Source: Cristatella mucedo
Taxonomy: Eukaryota > Bryozoa > Phylactolaemata > Cristatellidae
DNA length: 64,000 nt
NCBI GenBank assembly: GCA_009760855.2
Contig: WPIO01000001.1
Span: 23,422,001-23,486,000, forward strand
Reading direction: 5' to 3'
This document shows, piece after piece, positions 32,840-43,556 of this stretch. The first letter of the stretch is position 1; every line of letters begins with the position of its first letter. The translations under genes and the position numbers were made by a program. The notes beneath the pieces are model-generated. The model ran no database searches and was not told where the DNA came from. It worked only from the letters and a program-made list of their open reading frames with translations.

Positions 32840-33018
32840 TGTGAATAAAATAAAATGTTTACTATTATATAGATAAAAACTGTAAGTAAAAGATTCATGT
32901 TGTAGGAACATTGATGTTTTCGGATCATTTTCATTTGAAAACTCTGATATGTGAGTGATAGCGAATGTAGAGGAGTTTGAAAAATGGAAATGGCCGTAAA
33001 CGTTAATGTTTCTACAAC
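32840..33018. repeat. Right terminal inverted repeat of copy B
   Basis: Inverted relative to the left-end arm: ACTATTATATAGA, AGTAAAAGATTCATGTTGTAGGA, TTGATGTTT and TATGTGAG(T/C)G are shared. It extends ~60 bases further than the arm (to ACAACAAG at ~33,018) and matches the copy A end there. Confidence 0.75.
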
Positions 33019-33594
33019 AAGGTCTAGTTAAAAGAGCTCGTCTCCTGAAGACCCTTTACCATTATCTCCATGGTCTTCACTTGCAGACAAACGTAGCCCA
33101 GCTCTTACCGAGATTTTTAATGCTTCTTTGGGAAAAGGGATTGTACCCAAGTCTTTCAAATTGGCAATTTTTAGACCGATACTTAGAAAGCCTGGATTAG
33201 ATACAAAAGTCCTTGTAAACTATTGCCCAGTTTTTCCTCCTTTTTTCAAATATTCTCGAAAAGAGTGTCACTAAGCAGCTTGTAGCACAAATTGAAAAAG
33301 AATGAATTCTCGGAAAAACTTCCGTCGGGATTCGAGCGACAGCTCGACTCTATGAAAAATGCTCTCCTCCGTGCAACCAGTGGCATGCTATGCAGCAACG
33401 ATGACAGGAATGACGCTGCCCTGGCCCTGCAGGATCTGTCAGCTGCTTTCGACACTATTGGTCGTGTTATCCTACTTGAACAATTAAGAGCAACGATCGG
33501 TCTGACCGACGAGGCTCTGGTGTGGTTCGAATCGTACTTGTCCGATCGTGTTTGATCCGTTTCGTCTGGGGGTTAGGCCTCATCTACCAGACCA

Positions 33595-33618
33595 GTCATT
33601 TGTAGAGTCCCAGAAAGA
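33595..33618 (+). repeat. Target site duplication, left copy
   Basis: 24 bases identical to 33,668-33,691, beginning GTCATTTGTAGAG and ending CCAGAAAGA. The intervening 49 bases are the LINE/SINE-type hairpin tail. Confidence 0.9.
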
Positions 33619-33667
33619 GCAAATGTAAAGCGCCTAGGAAGAGATTGAGTTCTCTGAGGGCGCTTTC
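33619..33667 (+). mobile_element. 49-bp minimal retroposed tail
   Basis: Contains ATGTAAAGCGCC, AGAGA, TCTCT and GGGCGCTTT, the same hairpin tail that ends the LINEs and SINEs of this window. It is bounded by perfect 24-bp duplications, so it arrived as an independent insertion. Confidence 0.85.
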
Positions 33668-33691
33668 GTCATTTGTAGAGTCCCAGAAAGA
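33668..33691 (+). repeat. Target site duplication, right copy
   Basis: Perfect match to 33,595-33,618. The interrupted RT reading context resumes here. Confidence 0.9.
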
Positions 33692-33739
33692 TCCGTGCTC
33701 GGTCCTTTGCTGTATCTCTGTTTATAAAGCCACAAAGCC

Positions 33740-34230
33740 CGCAGAGACTTTGTGGGAGTTACGCAGAAGAGTTTCGTCAATCGAACGAAAAGCCTAAGCG
33801 GCTTTCGGTTCACATTCGACGGCCAGTAGGCTTCGTCTCACACAGCAAAGTAAAGGAAAGTGAGAATCACAGCAGAGTCAAGAGAGAAGCTGAGGTTGTG
33901 AGAAGCATGACAGTAGCAACTCGGGGCGGCTGGAAAAGGTGTGCCAGAAAGTCGGCAGCAGAAGAGTAGAAAGGAGGAGAGCAGCTGCTATCCTGAATCA
34001 CACTGAAGTTCTGAGGAAAGCGATTTGGACAGATGGGATCGACTATCGCGTCTTGTGACGACACGAAGCGTCTATGCTGACGATTTTCAGCTGCCTTGTA
34101 GTTTAAAGCATTGGAATCTGCCATTGGAGGCTGAGAAACTGGACGCTTGCCTTGCAGACATTTGATGGAGGACGAAGGTAAATCTTCGTAAGCTAAACGA
34201 CAATCAAAGTGCACTGCTACTCATAATGCG
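33740..34230. other. Non-LINE segment within LINE region, unassigned
   Basis: A short stretch at ~33,914-33,945 (AGCAACTCGGGGCGGCTGG) is similar to 40,290-40,325, so this may be a low-copy repeat. No gene supported. Confidence 0.4.
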
Positions 34231-34930
34231 CCCTATGCGTGTGGCTGGACTAAAACACTTTGCCCTTGGAATAAGTGACACTGTTGTGCGACCGTCAGCG
34301 TGTGCTTTGAATGTATGCATAGGTCCTTGACAACTGCCTAAATTTTGGAAGTTTCATTAGTAAGATCGCCTCCATAGCTATAGTATATAGTCACGACGTT
34401 GATCCCTTTCTAAGATTAGGAACTTCTACCATGGTGGCTTGCAAAACATATAAAACTAGTTAACTGGTTCCGTCCAGACTAGATTATTGCAATTTCGTTT
34501 TGGCTAGGCTACCGAAAAAAGCCATTATGCAACCGCAGCTAGATATGAATATGGCTGCAAGGCTAGTTAACAAATCCCAGAGGCCCAGCCATGTCTGCTT
34601 TGCTGAAAGAGCTTTGACGACTTCTGGTTGATCAACGAATGCAGTTAAGTTTTTTCCGCTGAACCACGATGTCGGCCTCGGCTCCTACGTATTTAGCTGA
34701 ACTGTTGAACCAGTCTCAGCCTCCTCGTACTCTTAGGTCCTCTCCAGACATGAATTAGCTTTTTTCTTTCCTGTGCTAACAGACCGTTAGCGATAGTTTT
34801 TGCTCTTCAGGTCCAAAACTGTGGAACTCACTTCCACAATTCTTACGGAACGACATACACTCTCCTGCTGCCGACTGCGGCACATCTTTTCTGGCAGTCC
34901 CGAACTGCTACTTCCAAGCTATTCACTACT
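34230..34930 (+). mobile_element. Second CR1/L2-like LINE ORF2 3' fragment
   Basis: Broken frames contain DTVVRPSACALN, RLDY-type CNFVLARLPKKAI, AARLVNKSQRPSHV and a degraded end with WNSLP-like residues (CGGAACTCACTTCC near 34,815). Diverged from the 36-kb LINE, so probably another subfamily. Confidence 0.6.
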
Positions 34931-34939
34931 TCAAATGCC

Positions 34940-35650
34940 CCCAGAGTCAGCTATGCCTCCGCGGTCTAATGGCTGGGCCGCTGCACGCTGGCACGCCCTT
35001 GACGCTGGGTCTCCTGCCCTCGGTGGGCCGGGCTCGCCCTTGATGTGGCGTGCCGACGCTTGACAGGTAGGCCAATGGCGAGCGGACAGACGGGGATTTG
35101 GAACGGGACTGAGGACGAACGGGCGTGCGCTGCGACAGCCAGCCAAATACATGATTGTTTAAGAACTCCTCGGTGTTTTCGTGTCGTCGCTTTGTGTACC
35201 GCAACGTAAATTTCCGCGCAACACTTCTCGCTTTCTCTTTGTTTTGTGAACTCAAGTGTCGACTACTGAATGTGTACCGAAAGTAGCTTGAGCTGTGAGT
35301 TTGCCATAGAAGATTCCACTAGCGTAGCACCAGCTTAATCTTTGGGGCTATGTGGAGTTACAGGCGGAAATCGCTACATTACGCTACATTGCATTACCAA
35401 AGTAAGCATTCCTGAGATGGTCGCTATACACTTGATGTAGTGCTGACTGTAGTGGCGATTTGTTTAAAGAACTGAATGCAACTTACTTGCTATGTTCGAT
35501 TCTCAAGAGAGTTGATCTGGTCTGCAGCAACTCGTTCTATTGTCTTTGATAAGATCAGCAGGTGTTCGGGTTTGCACTGGGTTTGAGTTGGACTCTGAAT
35601 TGCACTTAGTACATTTAGTATTCTCCTAATCTTTGTTTTGATACCTCGTA
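34940..35650. other. GC-rich then mixed host DNA, no gene recognised
   Basis: GC-rich to ~35,150. Neither strand shows a supported coding region. Possibly a LINE 5' part, but no motif confirms it. Confidence 0.4.
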
Positions 35651-36655
35651 GCCTTCGAGCACCTCGAATTCTCTCAACTCACTTGCCGCATGTATTGATG
35701 ACATACGCACATGGACGGCAGCAAATTTTCTTGAATTCAATCATGATAAAACTAGCTTACTAGTTATGGTCAAACTAAGTGCGATTCAGAAATTGGACAG
35801 GCTAACGCTCAAAATCGGCTCTGCAAGCATATCTCCTGCTGGATCTGCACGAAATCTATGTGTCATGTTCCAAAGTGACATTTTATTAGACGACCACATC
35901 AGCTCGACAATCAAGTCTGCCTACTTTCAGCTACATAACAATGTTTACATAAGGATACCACATCTAAGTTGGACCATGCATTTGTGACATCTCGTCTTGA
36001 CTTCTGTAACTCTCCGCTTGCTGGCCTACCGGCATGTGCAATCAGGCGCTTACAGCTGGTGCAAAATTCTGCAGCTAGGTTTGTCTGTCGTGGACGTCGC
36101 AGTTGCCACATTACTCCACTTCTCGCCGACCTGCACTGGTGACCAGTCAAGCAACGGATCGACTTCGAGGTTTTGTCGCTCACTTTTAGGTCCCTTCATT
36201 CTTTGGCTCCAGCCTATCTCTCAGATCTACTCTCCCACCAGGCCAAGCATCGTAACACGTGCTTTCCGGAATCTTAAAATAGTTTACCAACACCTCGTAC
36301 AAACCTCAAATCCTTTGGAGACCGTGCATTTAGTTCGTATGCTTCGAAAGCCTGGAACTCCCTCCCGACTTTCGTCGAAACATCCCCTGACTTGACCACA
36401 TTTAAAAAGAACTTAAAACACACCTATTTAGGACAGCATGTGGTGGGTCTCTGTGATTCGTCCTTGATGTGCTTATGCGTGCTGACTGTGCATGCTGCTA
36501 CTAACCACACTTGCATGCTGACCGAGTGCACGGCACCCCTAACCATATTATTCTTGTCGTTTATTGAGCATGCAACCACTGACCATTCGATCGCGTTTCC
36601 TCTGCAGCAAATGTAGAGCATCTAGAAAGAGATTGAGTTCTCTGATGGCGCTTTA
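35650..36655 (+). mobile_element. CR1/L2-like LINE ORF2 C-terminal part and 3' UTR with hairpin tail
   Basis: Reads IGSASISPAGSARNLCVMF, then FVTSRLDFCNSPLAGLPACAIRRLQL, ITPLLADLHW, LRSLHSLAPAYLSDLLSHQAKH and AFSSYASKAWNSLPTF...TTFKKNL with several frame changes. After the ORF comes a ~180-base 3' UTR and the tail AGAGATTGAGTTCTCT...GGCGCTTT at 36,613-36,650. This is the best full 3' end in the window and the reference for the truncated copy at 28,256. Confidence 0.85.
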
Positions 36656-36681
36656 TCGTGTATTATTATTATTATTATTAT
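36656..36681. repeat. Short (ATT)n tract following LINE tail
   Basis: ATTATTATT repeats directly follow the LINE tail and may be the replicated 3' terminal repeat of this LINE type. Confidence 0.7.
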
Positions 36682-39600
36682 CTAGCGACATCTTAACGAG
36701 CGGCCTGACAACACCCTCTTTGAAGAGTGCAGGATAAAACCTGAGGCTAACTCGCTAACACGCTTACAGCAGCTCACGCTCAGGGCTAAGACTCACCGAC
36801 CAGCAGGCCATAATCTCATTCTTACATATTCATACATCGCGCTGCTCATAAGCATCGGCTTATCGTGGTTATTTCATAAGCGGCTAAGTTCTAATTCAGC
36901 GGTAAAGCTCATAGTTTGGCAGAGCTCATTGGTCGTAATCCAGGTTCAGCTCCATAGCTAATAAGCTAATAGTCCATAATCGCGGGGCACTATAACGGGC
37001 AAACAACGCGCAGTCAATTAACAGGCGGTGAAATGCCCGCATACATTTTTCTTATTGCCTCATACGCTGTAACTAAGCGGAGTACAAATCAAAAATCAAT
37101 CTCAACTTATATTCTTACATGCAGAGTATTCCTGTATCCGATACTCATTGAAGCTGAGTTCGCATTACGCAAAATCTAGAAAAAATCCTGGGACGCATGA
37201 CTGCTAATCACATAAGCGGAATATTGCTATAACCGATGTTCGTATACCCGGAGGCGACTTTACTTGCATGCCAGTTTTATTTTCAGGTATGCAGTATTTT
37301 GACGGACTTGAAGGGTGGTCAAAATAGGTCCTGAGCCATTGGAATCGAATAGACAAGTTTCAAAGCTCCACAGCTGTCTTATTAAAATCGCCTCGACTTT
37401 TTACATGTACCATTCAACTCAAGAGCTAGCACAATGTATCGGGGACAACGGGGTAGAGTATCATACCCGTGCTCCCTTAGCATAAACTGACTATATCCTG
37501 ATGCTAGTACTGATATGTAAGAGATGTAAAATATAGCCCGTCACAAACAAACACCTCCGCAACTTACACGGTCACGCACCCACGCTCAGTCAAGTCCGGA
37601 ATGCCTGAACCGGATATGCACGGCTCACCGCACCAAGTTATCCGTAAATAGGTACTCCACAACTTTTCAGGTACTGATGAGAGGATTGACTTTAGCTTTA
37701 TAAAAAATAAATATCATTTTTTTCTTATAACCATTTAATAATCATAAGGAATATGTATGACCGATGGGTGATTGGTGGATTTCTCGGCAGAGCGCCGATC
37801 ACCTCAGTTCACGTCTCCATGCCCGACCTCCGGTAAGGTCGTTGGGCGGCTCGGCTCGGCTCTGCTCGGCTAGCGGCATCGGCTATTTGTGTCTTGTCGC
37901 TGACTTGCGGTAGGTGTGCACCTTGCGTTAGATCGCGATAGCCTGCTGCGCACGACCTTTTCGTTATGCGAATCTAGTTAGCGTTTCCGGAGTGTCTGGC
38001 TGTAGCTGGAGCCGTGTTCTCCTAGCGGGCGCTCACTTAGTTTGGCCGCTGCCCTTGATGACATCGGTATCTGTCATTAGTTGGATCGTTCTTTGAAAAG
38101 GCGTTCAGTTAGCTGCCAGTCTGCGTGTGACCATGCCAGCCACATCAAGTAAGAGGTACCGGTTACTTTCCAGTCAGAGGGTAAGGAAGGTACCGGGATT
38201 GCGATGCACCCGCTCGTTGCATCCATTTCTCTGCTCGGGAGTTAAGGTGTGCTGATGCAATAACATATCTCATTCGTTGTGGTCTTCCAGCTCTTGTCCA
38301 CTCTTTTTTCAGGCTTACAATTCGTGTCTCTCAGCTGGCTGCTTAGCGTACGCTTATGCAAACAGCATGTTGGTACCGGCCGTTATGGCTGAGGTTAATC
38401 TTAAAGAATGCGATCAGCATTTTGATGGCCCACATATTTGTAAGGCTAAAAAGCTAGATATGGGCTGCAGCGTTCGAGGCTAAGTTAAACCCGTCCACCC
38501 CTTGCTCATAATAGCTTGACCATGTAGTCAACTGAGGCATGGCCTCGTCCTGGAGCTGCTTCCTCATATATAGCTGACCAACTGTCGCACCTATTGACTC
38601 GTCTTCTGTCGCCATGTACTAAATGCTGGCTTCGTCTGCCCAAACATCAGATTTGAATTGAGCACCGACTGTACATATGGTGAACTTGCATTCCCGGCTT
38701 GCCTGTTGCTGGAAGCAGTTCTGGCTAACATGGCTCCATGCTTACCTACATTGTTTGCAATTTTGGTTGTACCGGCAGCGAGTCCATGCCGGTTGGAGAG
38801 TAAGCAATCTCTCTTAATTAAGCAGTCATGTCGATAGCACTTTTATAATTGCACGTTAGGTGAAGTCATGTTTGACTGCTTCTTTTGCTCCTTGCCCATA
38901 TTTGTATCATATAAGTACTATCGACAGATATTGGGTTCTAGAGTGCAGGGTAGTCTAAGCTAATGGAAATACATTAGCAGCTGCCTGTACCTGATGTGTG
39001 GCATTGTAGCAAGCGATGCAAATATGATGGAGCACGTGCACGGTGTGCGAATCAACAGGTCAATTTGTGTCTCACCAACTCCAGTGTGTGCCCGTGGGAG
39101 GAGCATTGTACAGCTGGCTAGCCGGCAGCTGTTTCCAGCTCCTCCTCCCGAGGGGGGAGGGGAGGGGGGCCTGAGTGCTAGTGGTGTGCCGGCAGTCAGC
39201 TGTTGGGAAGCGCTGAAAATATCGCTCGCTGCTCACCGTTGGAGCTGCTGCTAGCCGAAGCGGCCGGCCGTTCCTTCCAGCAAAAGCAGACAGGTGCAAA
39301 GCTTCGGGCTTGGAAGAGCAAAGAACAGGCTGTCCATCCTTAGCTTCATGCTTACACTCAACAGTTCTCCGGCCTGTCCGTGTGTGCTGCTTTTCGCCAG
39401 TGTGTACTTCTAACGTGGTCTGCTGTTTTTTTTTTGAAGCATCCATCCCCGAACATACATCTCTCGTTTTCTTCTAGTCCTAAACCCAGCAGTGGCTCGA
39501 CATTGCCTTCGATGTGTCATCATCGCCTATGCAAGTTCAAGGTATGCGGTGTGCTTGCCCGTACACTTGTCAATACTGCTCGTTTGGCATGGAGGAGGGA

Positions 39601-40378
39601 GGGGCTGCTACTTCAGCCGGCCGGCACCTCGCTTGCTTGCAAGAGGGGTAGCAGTGCTTGCCGGTACAGAAGGACGTGGATGATGAGTGCTCTTTCAATT
39701 TGTATTGTGTGAATCTCTCCAATTAGGTGCTTGATGCTGTACAGGCCTGCTGAGGCATGCACTAATTTCGATGAAGCGCCCTTTGACCCGTGAGCACTTA
39801 TAAAGGTCTATTGTTTTTTGTTGTTTGCATGCAAGTTCTCTTGTTTTATTATTTGTAAAAATCCGCTCCGAGATATGTGGAAGATGTGTGCGATGTCGAC
39901 CCGGGCAGACAAGCTGTCTCTCATTGTACTGAGTTGTATGCGTGTGTTGCTGCATTTAGCAATGGGCAGCAGTAGTGCTATTTAGCTCGTTTTGATCAGC
40001 CTGGCCTGCATGGCTAGCAATATCGGAATGCTGGACGCAACATCACCTAATGGGTTGTGACTTGGCATTTATGCATGTATCCCCATCGGTAACTCCACAA
40101 AGCTACAAGGACTATGGATGTTACGTTTGTGAAGTCTGCTGTGGCACATTCTAAACTTAATGCAATTACAAAGCTACAATTCTAAAGCTTAAGCAGCAAA
40201 TGGTAGCCAGCAGAGTTCATTTAATCCAACAAAGAGAAAGTAAGAAGCATAGCTATTTCAGGAAGGCAGTCGAGGAAATCACTAGCATGGAACTAGCAAC
40301 TCGGGACGGCTGGAAAGGATTTGCCACTGTCGCCAGGTGGGGAGTAAGCATAAATGTAATTAAGTATAATTCATTTGT
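36682..40378. other. Host DNA without recognised gene
   Basis: Mixed composition. 37,780-38,160 is CpG-richer and contains a short ATG with good context followed by a GTAAGA donor (38,132-38,150). No further exon could be tied to it by phase. Otherwise short shadow frames only. Confidence 0.4.
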
Positions 40379-40497
40379 ATAGCTCTCCAAGAGAACTCAA
40401 TCTCTATTCAGGCGCTTCACATATGCCTCGGGGCTCAAGCCCACGACCTTGGTCGGGGCGAGCACCTTAACTGCTGGACCAACCAGCTAAGCATCAT
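40379..40497 (-). mobile_element. tRNA-derived SINE copy 1
   Basis: Reverse-strand SINE: head with GTCCAGCAGTTAAGGTGCT (A-box-like), GTGGGCTTGAGCCC (B-box-like), then CATATGTGAAGCGCCTGAATAGAG and the hairpin tail. Confidence 0.8.
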
Positions 40498-41799
40498 TGT
40501 GTAAGAATTGTGGAACTGAGTAGCACTGGTCTAGGACCTGCAGAGCAAAAGTTTCTGTCACAAGCTGTCTTTCAGCCAAAGAGAAGAGCAGCTAATGTAT
40601 TTTCCCCTCAAAATCTGAGGGCTCGAGGAGGCTGAAACTGGTTCAGCAGTTGAGGTAGTTATGAAGTAGCCAAGCCACTTCAAACCTTGTAGGTCAGAGT
40701 AAGAATATTGCTGTATATCCGTTATTCAACTGGGAGCCATTGCAACTACTTTAGCAAAGGAGACACGTGGCTGAGGTCTGTTAGCAAATGATAGCAAACT
40801 GGCCAAGCAGAAGCATGTGAAGTTACTTGCACAGCTTGGCCAACTTCCAGACAGGCATTTCTCGCCTGAATCAGCTGACCTTATTGTTTGAGTCACTCTT
40901 GTGCTCTATTCCTCTTATATCGCCATTGATTAGACATTTTTCTGCTAGCACTTACGCCGATCAAGGAGGTGATACGACAGATGTCGACTAGTGACACACT
41001 TTTTTCCTGTGATGGTTCGGGTCCACGTAAAGAATTTAATATAAATTTCTGGTAACCTACCACATCCCGGGTCGGCGGCTGTCCCGGTAGGATAGTATCA
41101 CTGACATTTGTGTGAAATAGCGACACGTTTACTCCAGCATGCTATCAAGACGGTCTATGGGTCGCTCATTGTGATAATAGTAATTGCGTGTATGTGCGCT
41201 TCTGCTGTCGTCTTTGCCAAGCTTCTCCAAGCTTAGAGATGGCTTCAGGGCTGCCTGAGTTGGTTTGATGCCTCTCTAATGGTCATGGCGTCAGCTTTGG
41301 CTTCTATGGCCATTTGAATGTCTACCCCCCCCCCTCCCTATCCATGCCTCCTAAACTGGGGCACTGCACTGGGCACTGTACATACACTAATGATGCCATT
41401 GGCTTCCTCTCCATTGCTAGCAGCACTCTTGCCAAACAATAGCAGTAGTGAGTGCCAGCTTGTCTTTTATTCGCTAGCTCGAACCAACAATACTGGTGCA
41501 AGCTACACTCAAACACAAAGTATTCAAATGGGCCAGATTTGCTCGATTACCATCTTTCCTACCCCCCCCCACCCATCTTGACTGGAGCTGGGATTCTGGT
41601 TGTGTCGGCTATGTAATGGATGCCAAGTACGAATTGCTATGATTGTTAAGCAACTTATGGACAGTATACCCAAAATTAGCCAGAACACCTTTAAGCTTCT
41701 TTAAAATGCTTGTTTTGGCCAGAATAGGGCCTTGAGAAACGACCAGTTCATCGGTCCATGCTGGAATCGGGTGGCTGTGCACGAGCCGTAAATGTACGG

Positions 41800-42965
41800 C
41801 AAACCCATTGAGGATTACTTATTTTGCCGGGAAAAGCCCACTAGTCATGCCACAGGTCGCTTTACAGTCGAGCTTCGTGACGGGTAAAATCATGGCACCG
41901 TAGCTGGAGACTGGACACTCCTACCGTCAAATGGCTGCTACTTTATCAATTTCGAAGAGTACGGTTTTGTGCAACGTGAAGAAGAAGACCGGGAGCCCTG
42001 ATAATGCTACACAGTCAGGCCGTCCCGTGCTACCACTAGGCAGGAAAACGCCATCCTCAAGTTGGAGGCAGTAAAGGACCGTTTTGCTTCGGCAAAAGCT
42101 CATGTTAAAAGTCGGCATGGGTTGTCTGGGAAGCCAGTTAGCTGTGACACGGTCGGAAGGTGACTAGATGAGGCTAGTCTTCGTTCTCGAGTTGCAAAGA
42201 GAAAACCTCTTCTGTCGGCAAAGAATATGGTAAGTCGTGCACAGTGGGCTAAGGCTCGATCGAATCCACCGGACTGCTGATGATTGGGGTAGAGTTGTCA
42301 CGAAAGCCAATGCATGCTCTTTTTGAACTGCAAAAGAAGGCCTTACGTGAATCGGCAACCCCAACGAAGCCTCATCGCCTAATTGCCTGCAGCCAGCGGT
42401 CAAAGTCTTGGGGGGTAAGGTGTCACGGTATGGGTTGCTTCAGCGAAAATTGCGTCGGAGACATGCTTCGCATACCAGACATCATGACCCAAGACGTCTA
42501 TTTCAACCTTCTTCAAAACTAAGACTCCCAAGTGTGATGGCACTTTGTGGAATGGATTATATTTTTCAGTGCTACAACGATCCTATAGGTGCTAGTTTGG
42601 TCCAGTGGTTAAGGTGCTTGCCCAGACCGAGGTCAAGGTAAATGTATTTGATGGCCGTCGGCTGGAGCCTCAGGGCATATGTGAAGTGCCTGAATAGAGA
42701 TTAAGCTCTCTTAGGGTGTTATAAAGATGAGCTGTTTTTCCTTTAAATACACTGCTACCAAAGTTAAGTGTCTTAATAATATATCTGAATTTGGTTATCC
42801 TCCCGTGCCGGTTATATACTTGCCAAGTCAGTCTCCCGACCTTAAGCCAAGTGAGCATTTGTGGGATGAAGTCGAGCGCCGGTTATGGCAGCTGGTCGTC
42901 GGTATCATGGCTATTGGGTGCTGTATATATTTTTTTTTACTTGCAACGAGCCTGGAGTAGTGTAT
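41800..42965 (+). pseudogene. Tc1/mariner-type transposase relic 1, split by a SINE
   Basis: Plus-strand landmarks in several frames: VAKRKPLLSAKNMVSRAQWAK near 42,190-42,255, HGMGCFSENCVGDMLRIPDIM near 42,425-42,490, YNDP near 42,570-42,585 and LPSQSPDLKPSEHLWDEVERR near 42,820-42,890. These are the Tc1 pre-DDE, second D and S-P-D-x-x-P-x-E-H-x-W third-catalytic segments. A SINE lies between the last two. Many frameshifts; inactive. Confidence 0.75.
42588..42728 (+). mobile_element. tRNA-derived SINE copy 2 inside Tc1 relic
   Basis: TTTGGTCCAGTGGTTAAGG head, CTGGAGCCTCAGGGCATATG and the tail GAATAGAGATTAAGCTCTCT...GTGTT. It interrupts the transposase between the NDP and SPDL motifs, so it inserted after the Tc1. 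Confidence 0.8.
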
Positions 42966-43379
42966 CAGCCGATGTTTGTGAGCGTGTGATCAGCTCCATC
43001 CCTGTGTGAGTTCGACTGGTCGTTGGAAATAAGATATGTGCAACGTCATATCAGCGCAATAAATTTAAGTATGATATTATGTGATAATTGTGAGAACATG
43101 TTGCTTTTTTCATTGTTTGGTTACACAAGCGTTCGGTATTTACTCGACATGCGTGAGTAGGGCCCGTCATGGCGGCTGCCCCAGCCGTCCAAGTGCACAT
43201 ATAAGCCCGATGGCGGTAACCCGGGTTACCGAATTTCCGCAAGTAGAATCGCAATTATTTATTTTGCAGATAGCTGCTCTAAAAAATATAGCGTTTCGAA
43301 GTTGAAAACGCCGTTGACCTGATTCAGGAGCAGCACCATCAGAATCACGTTGATGCAATGTGAAGAACTATGTGCTATG

Positions 43380-43556
43380 GTTGGCTATAATGAGGATTTA
43401 AAAGATCTTAGCAATGATGTTCTTAACAACGTAATGGAACTGTTGTGCAAGTTCTTGGAAACATTTCCCGGGAACTTCATTGCCACCTGCTGGCCTGAAA
43501 AGAAATGTAAAGCGCCTAGAAAGAGATTGAGTTATGTGAGGGCACTTTATTAAGTG
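43380..43556 (+). mobile_element. Truncated LINE-like 3' end with hairpin tail
   Basis: The last ~55 bases (ATGTAAAGCGCC, AGAGATTGAG, GGGCACTTT) are the shared tail. The preceding ~120 bases are an open frame without recognised similarity and may be the LINE's 3' region or host DNA. Followed by TATTATTA. Confidence 0.6.

Larger units (their letters stand above)
23066..33018 (+). mobile_element. Endogenous Maverick/Polinton element, copy B (internally deleted, rearranged left end)
   Basis: Plus-strand order: polymerase N-terminal half, deletion junction, minor capsid P1 end, P2, coiled-coil protein, major capsid, YqaJ nuclease, fibre, Cys-rich protein (minus), integrase, small ORF (minus), terminal repeat. 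Gene order after the junction matches copy A exactly. Sequence similarity to copy A is clear but far from identity, so the two are separate insertions or lineages. Every large gene is broken. Confidence 0.9.
33019..33740 (+). mobile_element. CR1/L2-like LINE reverse transcriptase fragment (3' flank of copy B)
   Basis: Plus-strand frames read DPLPLSPWSSLADKRSPALTEIF and KSFKLAIFRPILRKPGLD (RT domain entry). Then NDAALALQDLSAAFDTIGR (motif A) and ALVWFESYLSDRV follow, then GSVLGPLLYL-like sequence after 33,690. Frames shift at least three times. A 49-bp tail insertion splits it at 33,619. Confidence 0.8.

Noticed and set aside
1-33018. Reassigned stop codon in the virus-like genes
   Set aside because: Stops replace many different residues between copies (Lys, Gln, Asp, Leu, Trp, Thr) and all three stop codons occur, mostly one mutation from the other copy's codon. 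This is decay.
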